Shown piece by piece: positions 33,792-45,000 of a DNA stretch of 64,000 nucleotides. Within the stretch, counting starts at the first letter, position 1. Each line of letters begins with the position of its first letter. The translations under genes were made by a program, and so were the position numbers. The stretch covers positions 618,843-682,842 of the forward strand of contig NW_006921536.1 in NCBI RefSeq assembly GCF_000340215.1. The letters run 5' to 3'. The DNA is from Pseudocercospora fijiensis CIRAD86. Lineage: Eukaryota > Ascomycota > Dothideomycetes > Mycosphaerellales > Mycosphaerellaceae. Under the pieces are notes generated by a model, which saw nothing but the letters and a program-made list of their open reading frames with translations, did no database searches and was not told the origin of the DNA.

Positions 33792-36027
33792 ATGGACGAC
33801 CTTGAGCCCACCATTTCGCGGCTGCGGCCGGTCTTGACGGCCAATTTTAACCAGCTGACCGATGAAGAGATCAATGCCTTCTTCGATGACCTCGATCGCG
33901 ACAAGGATGGCTTCGTCACGTTTGAAGAGCTCGAAGCAAAACTACACCAAGTCCATCAAGAACTGGCGCCGCAGCTGCAGAAACACCATCTGCTCCATCC
34001 AGCGCGTCGAGATGTCGAGAAGCAGCACGCCGGCCACCCTGGAGACGGCTTGCACCAATTCCTCTGCGCAATCATGCCCGAATGCGGCTCACAGTTGAGT
34101 CGAGAGGATTTTGTTCGCCACGTGCAGACTTGGGAGGTTCCTTCGCAAAGCCAGTCCGACTCCAAAGAGACCCATCAGGAAGACAAGGAGCAGGGGAGGA
34201 AATTGCCGCGACGGAGACGCATACGCGCATACTGGGCTGTCCACGGGCCAAATATCATTTTCATAGCAATGGTCGTTGCGCTGGTCCTGGCCATCATGCT
34301 CTGGCAGGGCGGTATCTACATCGTCAATCAGGATGCCCGAGCAGCACTGGGTTGGGGGGGTAATCATGGCCAAGCTCAATGCTGGAGCCATTTATCCGAC
34401 ATTCGTCTTCATGCTTCTGAGCATGAGTAGACACCTTTCCACCTTCCTCCGGCGGAGCTATTACCTGAGTCGCTTCGTCAATTGGGACTATTGCCAAAAG
34501 TTCCACATCATTATGAGCTGTTTTGGTCTTCTGTTTGCCACCTTACACGCCATCGGCCACCTGACTGGCTCATTTCTCATTGGATCTCAACCTTCGCGCC
34601 AAGAGGCATTGGCTGCCTATCTTGCTGTGCCAACACCGATGCCCTATATCGCTTTTGTGCGCACACTTCCAGGATGGTCAGGCATCGTTGCATTGGGCTT
34701 GTACTGGACGCTCACCTCACTGAGCATGCCAGCCGTGCGCAAGTGGAGCTACGAGGTCTTTCAACTTGGCCATCTCCTGATGTTTCCCATGATCAGTCTA
34801 CTCTGTGCCCACGGAACGAAGAGACTTGTGCAGTATCCAATGTTTGCTTTCTGGATTGCCATCCCATTCTGTCTCGTACTTTTCGAGCGGCTAGAAAGAC
34901 TTGGCAGGGGATTCGTCAAGATTGCAGCCGAGGCAAAGGTGATGCACGAAGATGCTGTTGTCATCACCTGCAAGCGCCCGAGCGGAAAGTGGTGGAAGTA
35001 TTCGGCGGGTCAGTATCTTTTATTGCAGGTCCCGGAGATCTCTTTTTTTCAGTGGCATCCATTCACGATTTCGTCCTGTCGTGGCGATGAATTGTCTCTT
35101 CATATCAAAGTGGAGGGTGACTGGACCGAGAAGCTGCGCGATCTGGTTCTCAAGCAAGGCAGCATCAAAGTTGGCCTAGACGGTCCGTTCGGTGCACCCG
35201 CTCAGCGCTCCTACGACTACGACTATTCTATCATCGTCGGAGGCGGCATCGGTATAACCCCGTTCTCGGCCATCTTGACAGACTTGGAAGAAAGTTTCAA
35301 CGAAGAAAAAGATCCCTGGGAGGAACGAAAGCGGTCCCGGTCGCCGCACTTCTCTGGGAGAGGCTCACGAGCGAGCTCGCGTCGTCCTACGCAAGCGACG
35401 ACTGCTTCATCAAGCGAGCTCACCAAAGAAAAAGATCTCAATCACGCCGGTCCGCACTTTCCCGAACCACGTTGTACCAATCCAGATCGTCGGGTGGATT
35501 TCCATTGGTCTGTTCGTGAGAAGAACGACTTGCTCTGGTTCTCCGACTTACTGAATCGAGCAATCACCGGAGCAGGCCCGCTTGCTAAAGAGAACAAATT
35601 GGATCTCAACATCAACACGCACATCACGGCAAAGCGGAAAAATATATCAACCCATGTTTTCCGTTACATTTTGGACGGATACCGTACTTCCGCCGCACCA
35701 TACTCCGCGCTTACAGGTCTTAAGCAACGCAGTCATTTCGGGAGACCAGATTTCGACCACATACTGGAGAAGCACTTCCAGGATCTGGTGGATGATGGGA
35801 TTAGGGAGAAAAAGGTTGGCGTCTTTGTAAGTTCACACCCGGCTCCGCAAATCCCTGCTGCAGCTCGTGCGTATTCTGTTCCTGAAAAGCTAACATTCCA
35901 ACCAAAGTATTGCGGAACTCCTGTCGTTGGCGAGATCCTTGCTGATCGATGCCACGAATTGACAGCCAAAGCTCGTGATATGGGACTTCGAATCCGATAC
36001 GACTTTCTCATGGAAGTATTTGGCTAA
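33792..36027 (+). CDS. noxC: EF-hand NADPH oxidase (NoxC type), one apparent frameshift
   Basis: Membrane flavocytochrome that passes electrons from NADPH through FAD and two haems to oxygen, making superoxide. The ATG at 33792 starts MDDLEPTISRL. A canonical calcium-binding EF-hand loop is at residues 35-46 (DRDKDGFVTFEE), the mark of the NoxC/Nox5-like fungal class. Membrane helices with haem-ligand histidines follow (FATLHAIGHL; FQLGHLLMFPMISLLCAHG), then the FAD motif (WHPFTISS), the NADPH motif (GGGIGITPF) and a Ser/Arg-rich insertion in the NADPH domain. The end (RYDFLMEVFG) matches the usual Nox C-terminus. The 2236-bp reading is one base too long: the frame shifts at a run of seven G at 34354-34360, where six would restore GW(G)VIMAKLNAG as in other Nox proteins. 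Corrected length is 744 residues. Either an assembly indel or a loss-of-function mutation. Confidence 0.9.
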
Positions 36028-36299
36028 TTTATTCGTGTTGCATGTAAGCGAGGCGTCCCGACGTGAGAATTGATCTGCAAACATGGAGCGGAAGGCAGGC
36101 AGTGCCGGATAGCTTGGCTCGGTACCCATGTAAACATACCATGTACAAAACTTTGGTCCGCACCGTAACTGAGTTTGAGTTCACAGAACCCTATGCTTTA
36201 GATGCAGAGACCCTTTCCAGACAACTCATACAGTATACCTTGTCCCGTGGCTCACGGACGGAATGCACGCCTGTTCGGTCGGTTGGATAATCAGATATA
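36028..36299. other. Spacer between noxC and the piggyBac-type element
   Basis: Single-copy-looking DNA. Composition turns TpA-rich near 36300, which I take as the approximate element edge. Confidence 0.4.
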
Positions 36300-39250
36300 C
36301 CGCATAGTTCTTGCTAGCAAACGCGAGCTAACCAATGCTAAGAAGGGACTACCCCTTTGTTGTCTAAAGTGTATTTTCAACCCTAGCTAGCTACCGAAGG
36401 CTAATATTAGTCTTCCGGACCTTCCGTTAAGTGAATAACTAAACCCCTTCTAGCCTAGCATATACTAGGGTCTTCTAAACATTAGCAATCTTATACTATT
36501 AGTATGTAATAGACCTAGTAGTAAATATAAGCTATAATAGAGCAGTTAGAGGTAGCGGAAGTAAGTAGTTTAAGCCGTATAGAAGGCTAATTCTAATACT
36601 ATTGCTATAGAGCTAATATTCGGATAATAAGCCTGTCTTATCGCCGTACCTAAGTTAGATTTCGACCCTCTCTAGTACGCTGCTAACTATACTAAAATTA
36701 TTAGCAAAGGAGCCTAAAGAAGAGGATACTAGAACGATATTAAGGCGGCTTAGTAAGCCGGTTATACCCGCAAACCTAGACCTAGAAACAGACGACCTTC
36801 CTTCTATTAAAGACCGCTATCTAAGGCTCGAGTAGTTAATCTGTCGGCTTATTAGTAAGGTGTATTTATTAGAGCGGCGACTCGACGAGTTTAGTTAATA
36901 TTAGGCTTAGTAGGCGCGTCGTCGTCTACCGGCTGCCGTAGTTAAGCGGCCTTCGAAAGTACAGCGGATCGACTATAGCGAGGTAAGGTCTAGTCGTAGT
37001 AGCTAGGTATAAGGTTATAGAAGTCGTTATAGTACTTAATATAGAGGTACTAGCTATAGTCGTTATAGCGCTACCTTGTCTTATACTTATCTACTTGCTA
37101 TTGCTAATACCGCTCTTTAAATACATAGAATTAATAGTGCTTTAGCTCTACCTTAATAGGCTTATATTCTTCTAAGAAGTAGAGCTAAATAGGCAACTTA
37201 GTCTTGCCTTATTTAATGTATTTGCCGCGCTTGCTATCCTTATCTCGTACCCGCCGCCGCCGTAGTATATTAATCTTTGCAGCTATCTCTTCTATTATCC
37301 TAATATTAGTCTCGTACGGTCCGTAAAGTTCTCGTACGCCGGAAAGGATAAGGTTCTAAGCTAGTCGATAGCGGAAGAGTCTGTACGTATTATAGCACGA
37401 GGACTTAGTTGTCTAGTCGTACTAGCGAGGGTTACCGTATTTATACTTAGTAAGGAGATAGGCGTTAATATACATCGCATCTAATAGCTAGAAGAATAGC
37501 GGCATCTAGTTACGATAACTAATAAGCTAAGTCGGATAGTAGGAGCGCAATTAGTCGCAAATATCTATACCGCCTATATAGAGGTTGTAATCGATAGCGA
37601 CTCGAGGCTAGCTAATAACCCTCTTCCTATCGGGTGCCTATAGTACGGGATCGTAGATAGCTAATACAAAGTCCTTTTTCTATTTGTTAGTGTTTCCCCT
37701 AATAACTAGCGCTCGGCGCTTTATTTCGTCTATCTCGTAGCCTATATATACTATCGTTTCTAGGCAAACTAGGTTAGAGTCTTGCTATAGAAGAGATAGA
37801 ACGGCACCGTTGCCTAAGGCCGTTACTGCACCCGCTAAAGTGCCTAGTAGGAGGCGAGTCTTCTTCCTACTACTAACTATTGCCGCCCTTAATACCTATA
37901 GATAATCTATACTACTAGACTTATAGGTACTATATCTAGCAACCCTAGCAAAGCGCATATACGATAATAATAGTACGTTAGTAAACCTATTGTCTATATA
38001 GATACAGTGTTGCCTACCTGCTAGCAAGCTAAGGGCTAGGCGGAGTATAGTACGTATCGTTGCCGAGAGCCGTTTAATATAGCCCTTCGTAATAGCAACT
38101 TCTTCCTTATTCTAACAACCTTCTAGCACTCGCGCTACCTCCTCGTTATTTAGCGGACGGTTATTCTCGAAGCTAGAAATAAGCGAGTTGAATATATAAT
38201 CGTATATATAGCTAGTATCGCAAAGAGCGAGAAGCTCGTAGCCCTCCGGACAAGGCTTGTTTCTAATAACCTTAACGTGTCTACTACGGCTAGTAAAGCG
38301 GATAATAATCTCGTTAATCGATACCTAGCTTCGAGGTAAGCAGTATCTCTTAAAGGCGGCCTTAATACGACTGCTAATCGGCTCTAGTTTTATATACTAA
38401 TACTTCGTCGCTAGTACCTAGTCCTTTACTACATTCGATAGCTTAATAAACTTCTTTACCTATAAGAAGCGACGCTTCTTTATAAACCGCATAGCACGGT
38501 AGTACGGCATTATTATATCGTCCGCCTAGCAGTTACTAGGCGTATTCTAACTAACTACGCCGATGTAATATGCTAATCTAAGCTAGATATCGATTTCCGC
38601 TATCTTAATAGCCTTACAATTAGCCGCCTATCGTTTTACCTTCTTAGTAAGGCTGTTATCTCTTTGCTAGTCGATATACTAATTAGTAAAGCTAGTAACT
38701 ATTTCCTTTACCTCCGCGGTCTAAAACAGCTCCTAGACCCTCTATAGGAGGTTCTAGGCCTTACTAAACTCGGTTCGACTAGCGGTATAGTCTTCGTATA
38801 TAGATTTGTTAGTAGAAGCGTAGCTATAATTAGAAGGCAGTTCTATATCGTATAAGCAGTCCCTATTAACGTCGGGGATATAAAACTAACGTTCTATACT
38901 CGGTAGTACCTATAGAGGATTAAAGTTCTACGACCGAGGTAGATCTAGCCCTTCTACTATAGTAAACTCGACCTTTTCCTCTCTAATTTTATCCTCGTAC
39001 GAATCGGTCTCCTCCGCCGGTACCCGAGGGTTATATGCCTCGAATTCGGCCCCTTCCTCTTCCTCCGACTCGAGCCCTTTATTAGGTAACGACTTATTCG
39101 ACACTCGATAGAAAGCAGTATACAACGATATCATTTATATAAAAGAGCATAGATTCACGTACTAGAATAGTATATAAAGGGGTCTATCTAATAGCCAAGA
39201 AGCGGAAGGTCTGTATACTAGCTTGCCGCACCCCTAAGCCACCCGAAACC
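36300..39250 (-). mobile_element. piggyBac-type DNA transposon, RIP-inactivated
   Basis: A TpA-rich, stop-laden block. The minus strand, read through stops from 39134 downward, gives a piggyBac transposase: an acidic N-terminus (still open, 39134-38928), MPYYRAMRFIKKRRF, INEIIIRFTSRSRHVKVIRN, KPCPEGYELLALCDTSYIYD, YIDNRFTNVLLLSYMRFA, then AIDYNLYIGGIDICD. These match the order of the DDE_Tnp_1_7 (piggyBac) domain, including Asp in the DNxFT block. Stops fall where Gln/Trp are expected. At 36.8-37.1 kb the plus strand also reads as protein (KVYLLERRLDEFS, AVKRPSKVQRIDYSEVR), perhaps a second gene or a different remnant. I could not identify the TTAA-flanked inverted ends, so the limits are approximate. 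Confidence 0.75.
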
Positions 39251-39397
39251 TTTAAATTGGGGACGAAATTTGCCAACTACAAAGGGACAACAATCCAATC
39301 ATTCGAGGAGGCAAACGCATAATGGTGAGTGCTCCCACCTACCTGCACCCTCATGAATGCCACCCAGTGATTTGGACGAGGCAAGAAAGACGACACC

Positions 39398-41575
39398 ATG
39401 CCGATGCTCACTTGGCTACCTCCACCTTTGGACAAGATGGACCTGAATCCGAGATTAGAAACGCCTCCAACTCCCCTGCCGCCGATCACTGCTATAGACA
39501 GAATGGAGCAGAGGCCAATGCGTCCTGAACAACCCGAGAAGCCAAGCGAGATGCATTCTGCTCCTAATACCCCCACACCAGCAGCAACATCATGGTATGA
39601 GAAGATGGAGCAGAAAGCAAAGCTGGGCAGGAATGTAACATCGGCACCACTCGTCGGCGCCAGAGGTGGACTAGACCTTCAACGACCGGACAGACCCGAT
39701 CGATCACCGCCTTGTCTACCACCTATCTTGCTGCCAGGAAACGACGACGTCACAGCCATACCAGAAATGCCAACGAGCCCACCACCTAACGCGCCCGCGA
39801 TTAATGCTGTGAATGTCAGTCCTAAAACAAAGCCAGAGACCAAGACGCCTCCTGGGGAATCCCAAGCCAGATTCTCGCTCTTCCCGACTTCTACTGAATA
39901 CCGTAGAGGATCCAACGCACAGCCGAACGGGCATGGACCGGAAGGTCGACGAGAGTCCAATGCATCGACAAAAAAGGCTCAGAAAGCCAACACAACTTCC
40001 ATGCCCCCAGGCAGCATTTTCGACAAATTGGTTGCAGACATCAATCCTGCAAGACCACACAGCCCATTGCCTTCGTCCGCTCTCAGCAGCACTTCTAGTG
40101 CGCACAGCAGTCTACATGACAAGATTGTCACAGTTGACACAACTACCCAGATGTTAACTCCAGCACTCATCGAGATACCGAGCAAGACTGTGGATCGACC
40201 TCGCACCAGTCGCGAGAGTCACAGCAGTAATGGCAGTCGCGAGAGCCGAGAGAAGGATCGAGACGCTGAACACATACCACTCCCCGCTCGTCCTGCAGTG
40301 ACTCGCATCGATTCGAAAGACATGCTGAATACACAAAGCCTTCTCGATACTCAAAATCCGACACCACCTCCTGACAAGCCTCTACCAAAAATTCCTGGAC
40401 CCATGAAGGGGACCCAGCTTCGCGCACGACTACCAACCCATCCACATACGGCACGACCAGCAGCTTCATCACCATCGCCAATGCCGTTCTATCGATCGGC
40501 AGCGTTGAGCGATGTCAAGATCATTGGCGTGCAAGAGCATATCGCCATCCCGCATCTCCAGACCAGATTCCCTGCCAGCGATGCATCAATCAAAGAAGCC
40601 AAGGAACAGCAATCCCACATCGAATCACTCTTTCCATACACAAAGTCCCGCCTTGCAGATGTCTCCGATCAGCGGATAAAGGACATGGATGACAATGGCA
40701 TAGCTTTCCAAATCGTCTCTCGATCAGCTCTGGTCAATCCCCTGTCCATGGACGCCGGTGCAGGGACAGCTCTGACAAGACAACTCAACGACGAACTGAA
40801 ATGGGCCGTCGACGAAAACCCCAAACGTTTCGCAGCTCTCGCTGAACTACCCTTCCAAAGCCCCGAGCTGGCAGTCAGAGAACTGCGAAGATGCGTCCTC
40901 CGCCTAGGCTTCGTAGGCGTCATGCTGCACGGCACCGTAGGCGGAAAATTCCTCGACGACCCCATCTTCGACGAAATCCTTTCCACTTTCGAAGAGCTCG
41001 ACGTCCCTCTCTTCCTCCACCCCGGCACACCGCCCAAAACCGTCTCAGACGCTTATTACTCCTTCCCAAACAAGCCCGACACTTTGTCCGCCATGCTCGC
41101 CGGCCCCGGTTTCGGGTGGCACAACGAAGTCTCAATCCATGTCCTGCGCCTCGCAATCTCAGGAACTCTCGACCGCCACCCAAAACTCAAACTCATCATC
41201 GGCCACCAAGGCGAAATGCTTCCCATGATGCTCCAACGTTTCGATATCATGTTCAATCCCACATTATTCGGGCTGGAACGCCCGGTTTCACACATGTTAC
41301 GATCACAAGTCTGGATTTCCATTTCGGGCTGTTTTTCGCTGCCGGTGACGTTGCTTACGATTCAGACTTGGGGGGTGGAGAAATTGTTGTTTTCTAATGC
41401 TTATCCTTTGGTCGAGGCGGAGAGGGTGCCCGAGTTTGCGAATCGTTTGGCTGATCTTGTTGCGCCTGCGGATTTGAAGAGGATTTTGCAGACGAATGCG
41501 GAGGGGCTGTTTAAGTTTAAGGCGGATGAGTGTGGGAGGACGAGGTCGAATCGGAAGTGGACTATGATTTTGTGA
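39398..41575 (+). CDS. Amidohydrolase-fold protein with 370-residue disordered N-terminus, likely metal site loss
   Basis: A 725-residue single-exon ORF. Residues 1 to about 370 are Pro/Ser/Thr/Arg-rich and probably disordered. The rest is an amidohydrolase-2 TIM barrel of the decarboxylase group (gamma-resorcylate, 2,3-dihydroxybenzoate and ACMSD decarboxylases). Two metal-ligand positions are kept: H541 (LFLHPGTPP) and H603 (IIGHQGEMLP); H381 in VQEHIAIP also matches. The expected first acidic ligand of the family's EEH start is Q379, and the C-terminal Asp of the F(G/S)xDYP motif is A668 (FSNAYP). So the enzyme may be inactive or use different chemistry. Start choice: the ATG at 39398, but an ATG at 39321 followed at once by GTGAGT could be a one-codon first exon spliced in frame before 39386. 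The gene starts about 150 bp from the piggyBac-type block. Confidence 0.8.
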   Translation: MPMLTWLPPPLDKMDLNPRLETPPTPLPPITAIDRMEQRPMRPEQPEKPSEMHSAPNTPTPAATSWYEKMEQKAKLGRNVTSAPLVGARGGLDLQRPDRPDRSPPCLPPILLPGNDDVTAIPEMPTSPPPNAPAINAVNVSPKTKPETKTPPGESQARFSLFPTSTEYRRGSNAQPNGHGPEGRRESNASTKKAQKANTTSMPPGSIFDKLVADINPARPHSPLPSSALSSTSSAHSSLHDKIVTVDTTTQMLTPALIEIPSKTVDRPRTSRESHSSNGSRESREKDRDAEHIPLPARPAVTRIDSKDMLNTQSLLDTQNPTPPPDKPLPKIPGPMKGTQLRARLPTHPHTARPAASSPSPMPFYRSAALSDVKIIGVQEHIAIPHLQTRFPASDASIKEAKEQQSHIESLFPYTKSRLADVSDQRIKDMDDNGIAFQIVSRSALVNPLSMDAGAGTALTRQLNDELKWAVDENPKRFAALAELPFQSPELAVRELRRCVLRLGFVGVMLHGTVGGKFLDDPIFDEILSTFEELDVPLFLHPGTPPKTVSDAYYSFPNKPDTLSAMLAGPGFGWHNEVSIHVLRLAISGTLDRHPKLKLIIGHQGEMLPMMLQRFDIMFNPTLFGLERPVSHMLRSQVWISISGCFSLPVTLLTIQTWGVEKLLFSNAYPLVEAERVPEFANRLADLVAPADLKRILQTNAEGLFKFKADECGRTRSNRKWTMIL

Positions 41576-42009
41576 ATGATGATGATGATGAAGATGGAAA
41601 GAAAGAAAGAAAGGTGGGTGGGTTTTTTGTTTTTGGGGATTTTGAGATGCGATGGGATGGGACGGGATGGGATTATGGATGGTTACGGCCGATGGATGTT
41701 GAATTTTCTATCTATATCTACTTCATGTGTATTATATCAGTTACCATGTAGTTCTACCTCATCATACCAAATTATCCACAACGACGAAATCACCTTTACG
41801 TGCATGCTAACAAGAGACTTCCGCATCTCATTATATAAATAGCCCACCTACCTGGGAGATAGTTCTACAGATTGCAGATCATGCCACGCACAGCCAAACA
41901 GTCCAGTCCCTTGTCCCCAGTCGAGTCTCGACCCAGCAGTCGATTGTTCAGGAAATTTAACCAACCACACTTCTCATTTCCAGCAGCGTAGTGGGATTTT
42001 TCAATACCA
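41576..42009. other. 3' flank of the amidohydrolase gene
   Basis: Short ATG/GATG repeats just after the stop, then ordinary DNA until the RIP-type composition starts near 42010. Confidence 0.45.
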
Positions 42010-45000
42010 GGTGGCCGGTGAAGACTTAAAAAGCCCCTAAGTTGTTAATAATAGATAAGGTCGGGCGGGCTAGTATTCGGAACAATGTTATGCTACGTAG
42101 GCAGGGAGAAGAAATTCTAGGTTCGTATCCTAATACTACTTACTCTATTAGGGGGATAGGATAAGCTATTACTAGTAGCGCGTAATCGATTAGTAGCTAG
42201 TTAAGAATAAATTAAGAAGTGTTTAGCTCTTAGTACGAATCCTAGTAGTAGGTATTAGGGGGGTTTTTTTTAAACAATTATACTAAAGACTTTTAATAGA
42301 TGTTATTATTGTCTACTTAGAGTACTTTAGATATTTAGCTAGAGGTTTCTAAATTATATTAGTATATTCGATTTTTTTTTAAATTTGTCGATTTAGTACT
42401 ATATTTAAATAAAATCTTTAAAGATTTTTTTTATATAAATTGTTTATTTCTATTAATACTATATATATAGATAGTTATATAATACCTAGGAAAATAGTAG
42501 CGAACAATTAGAGACGAAGGGAAGATAGTTAAGAAGGAAGGGAGGACGAATAGAAAGCACTATATACTAGGGCAGAGGAGGTGCTAAAGGCGGAAGATAG
42601 AAGAACCCCTAAGAGGGCATATAGGATAATAATCTTAGAACTCCTTAGAGGACTAAAAGCAATCTATAACTAGGCAAGCTACGTAATTATAAAGGTAGCT
42701 AATACAGTCGTAGCAAAGATTACGAAGAAACAATAGGAGATAAGCCTAAACTACCGCACCTAGGTAGTAGTAGCTAGTTAGGAGGCGCTAAAACCCCCGA
42801 GGACAGTAGTTAGAGTCTATATTACGGACCTATAGGAGCAAAAGGAAATCTAAGGACTTATAGGGAAAGAGATTGTAGAAAGAATTATAGTTAAAGAGGT
42901 AATTAGGGCTAGGAACGAAGGTAAAGGGGTAATCAAGCTGTTTATAGTACAAGAGTAGGACAAAAAGAAGCTAGAAATACAAAAAGAATAGACAACTAAG
43001 ATAGGGAAAACAGTAAAGGTCTCCTAATAGCAATTTATAATTATAGCCTATAGCATAATAAGAAGCTTTAAGGAAGAATAGGATATTAAGAGCCTATAGA
43101 GACAAAACTAAGCTATATACCTAGGCCTAAAGATTACAAAAGTAGTATAGATTAAAAGGAAAATCGAAGAGACTAAGAAGTAGTCTTCCCTAATCGTCTA
43201 GGTAGGGAGTATAGAGTAAGCTAATATAGTGCTAGACTAGGGGTTGTTCTAGGACTTTAAAAGATTAGAAACAGAGATATATAGAAGCAACTATAGGATA
43301 ATATAGTGCTTCAAATGTCAATACTATAGACACTTAGCAGCTAAATATATAAAGACAACTAATACCTGCTCCTATTATATAGGGGATTACTAGGTTAAAG
43401 AATGCAAAGCATATAAGGGAGAAGCAAGATATATATACTACACTAAAAGACACCCCTCTTAGGCGAAGGAATACCTAGTAAGAATATAGGCAGCTAGGAA
43501 GGCAAAGGAAGCTAGAATCAATATACTAAAAAGATATACAACAAGCTAGGGCAGCTAGGTATAGAAGCAACCTAGCTAAGTACTATAAAAGAGGTCTAGA
43601 CAAGATAATAGGTTTATATTTAGGGCCTTACTAGCATAAGAGAGTTACTAGCAACTAGGGAGACTAAGATACCTTAATATTGTAGGAAAGGAAGCAGGGC
43701 AGACAAAGCTTAGTCAAATATTAGTCTAAAGTAAGGGAAGACTAAAGGAAAACTTATAGGGAAATAATATAGATAAAACCTAATAAACATTGCAACATTA
43801 CTAAACATTATATAGTACAATGTTAATAAGAGTAAAGACAAGGTACAGAGGAGCTTCCTTTAAGCACTAAACCTAAAAGAATATTACATTATTGCAATCT
43901 AAGAGCCCTAGCTTAACCTATATATAAAGAGACTAGCAACAGTTAAAGACCTAAGATACTACCTAATTATCTACAACTAGGGAGCCCTAAGGATATATAT
44001 CTATATTAGTAAGGAGATAGATATAGAAACCTAGTAGGCTATACTATAGGAGGATAGGGACCTAACATTAGTTTAAGTAGAGACATCCTAAGGTACACTC
44101 TAAGTCCACTATATATACAACCTACTACTAGACTCAAGAAGCAGTACCTAACTAAAAACCCTAGAAAGACTACCTAGAGTTATCTAGGGGAACACCTACT
44201 AAATCCTACTTAGGGATTTCAACCTCTACTACCCCCTCTAGGGCTTAGACTTTACCCTAGCTTACCACTTCCTAGTAGGAAGACTAATTAATATATTAGA
44301 GAGGGAAGGAATGGAAATTGTTACCCTAAAGGGACTAATTACTTAGGAGGCAAGAGGAAGCAGTAGCACACTAAACCTATACTTTATATTACATTAAATT
44401 AGGAACAGGATTATAAGATATAGGGTTAACTAGGAACTAGAAGAATTATTAGACTACTTCCCGGTATAGATTAAGCTAAATGTCTAAGCTAATTAGGAAA
44501 GGGAACTAGAGGATAAGCTTAACTAGAAAGGTACCTAATAGGGCAGGATTAGGGAGGAACTAGAAAGGGACCTAAAACTAGAGGAACTCTTAATAAAGCA
44601 CCTACTAAGGCTAGAAGACATTAATAAGGTAGTAGAAGAACTAATAGGAATCCTAAAATAGGTAGCTAGAAAGCATACCCTAGCAAAGAAACATTTACTA
44701 TACTAGCAACTATACTAGACTAGTAAGTGTATAAGGAAGGTTAAAGCAGTAAGGAAGGCTAAGAGGTAGTAGATATAAACCTATACCTAGGAAGCATAGG
44801 ACAACTATAATAAAGCCTACTAGGAAAAGAAGATCTAGATTAAGAAAGATAAGATATAAGAATAGAGATCTATAATAGGAATAATTATAAAGAAACTAGA
44901 GGAGATATAGAGGATAGCTAAATAGGCAAAGAGACCTAAATAGGATAAGGATATACTACTATAATTCCCGGACATTATAGACTAATAAGGACAAATACAG

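Noticed and set aside
36300..39250. Defining exact TTAA-flanked ends for the piggyBac-type element
   Set aside because: TTAA sites exist near both edges, but the adjoining sequences are not convincing inverted repeats.
42071..42140. tRNA-like stretch with B-box-like GGTTCGTATCC and a pairable TAGTATT/AATACTA stem near the LINE A 5' end
   Set aside because: If the T-stem is drawn correctly the acceptor no longer pairs, there is no D-arm, and it is only about 67 nt. Probably chance within AT-rich repeat DNA.
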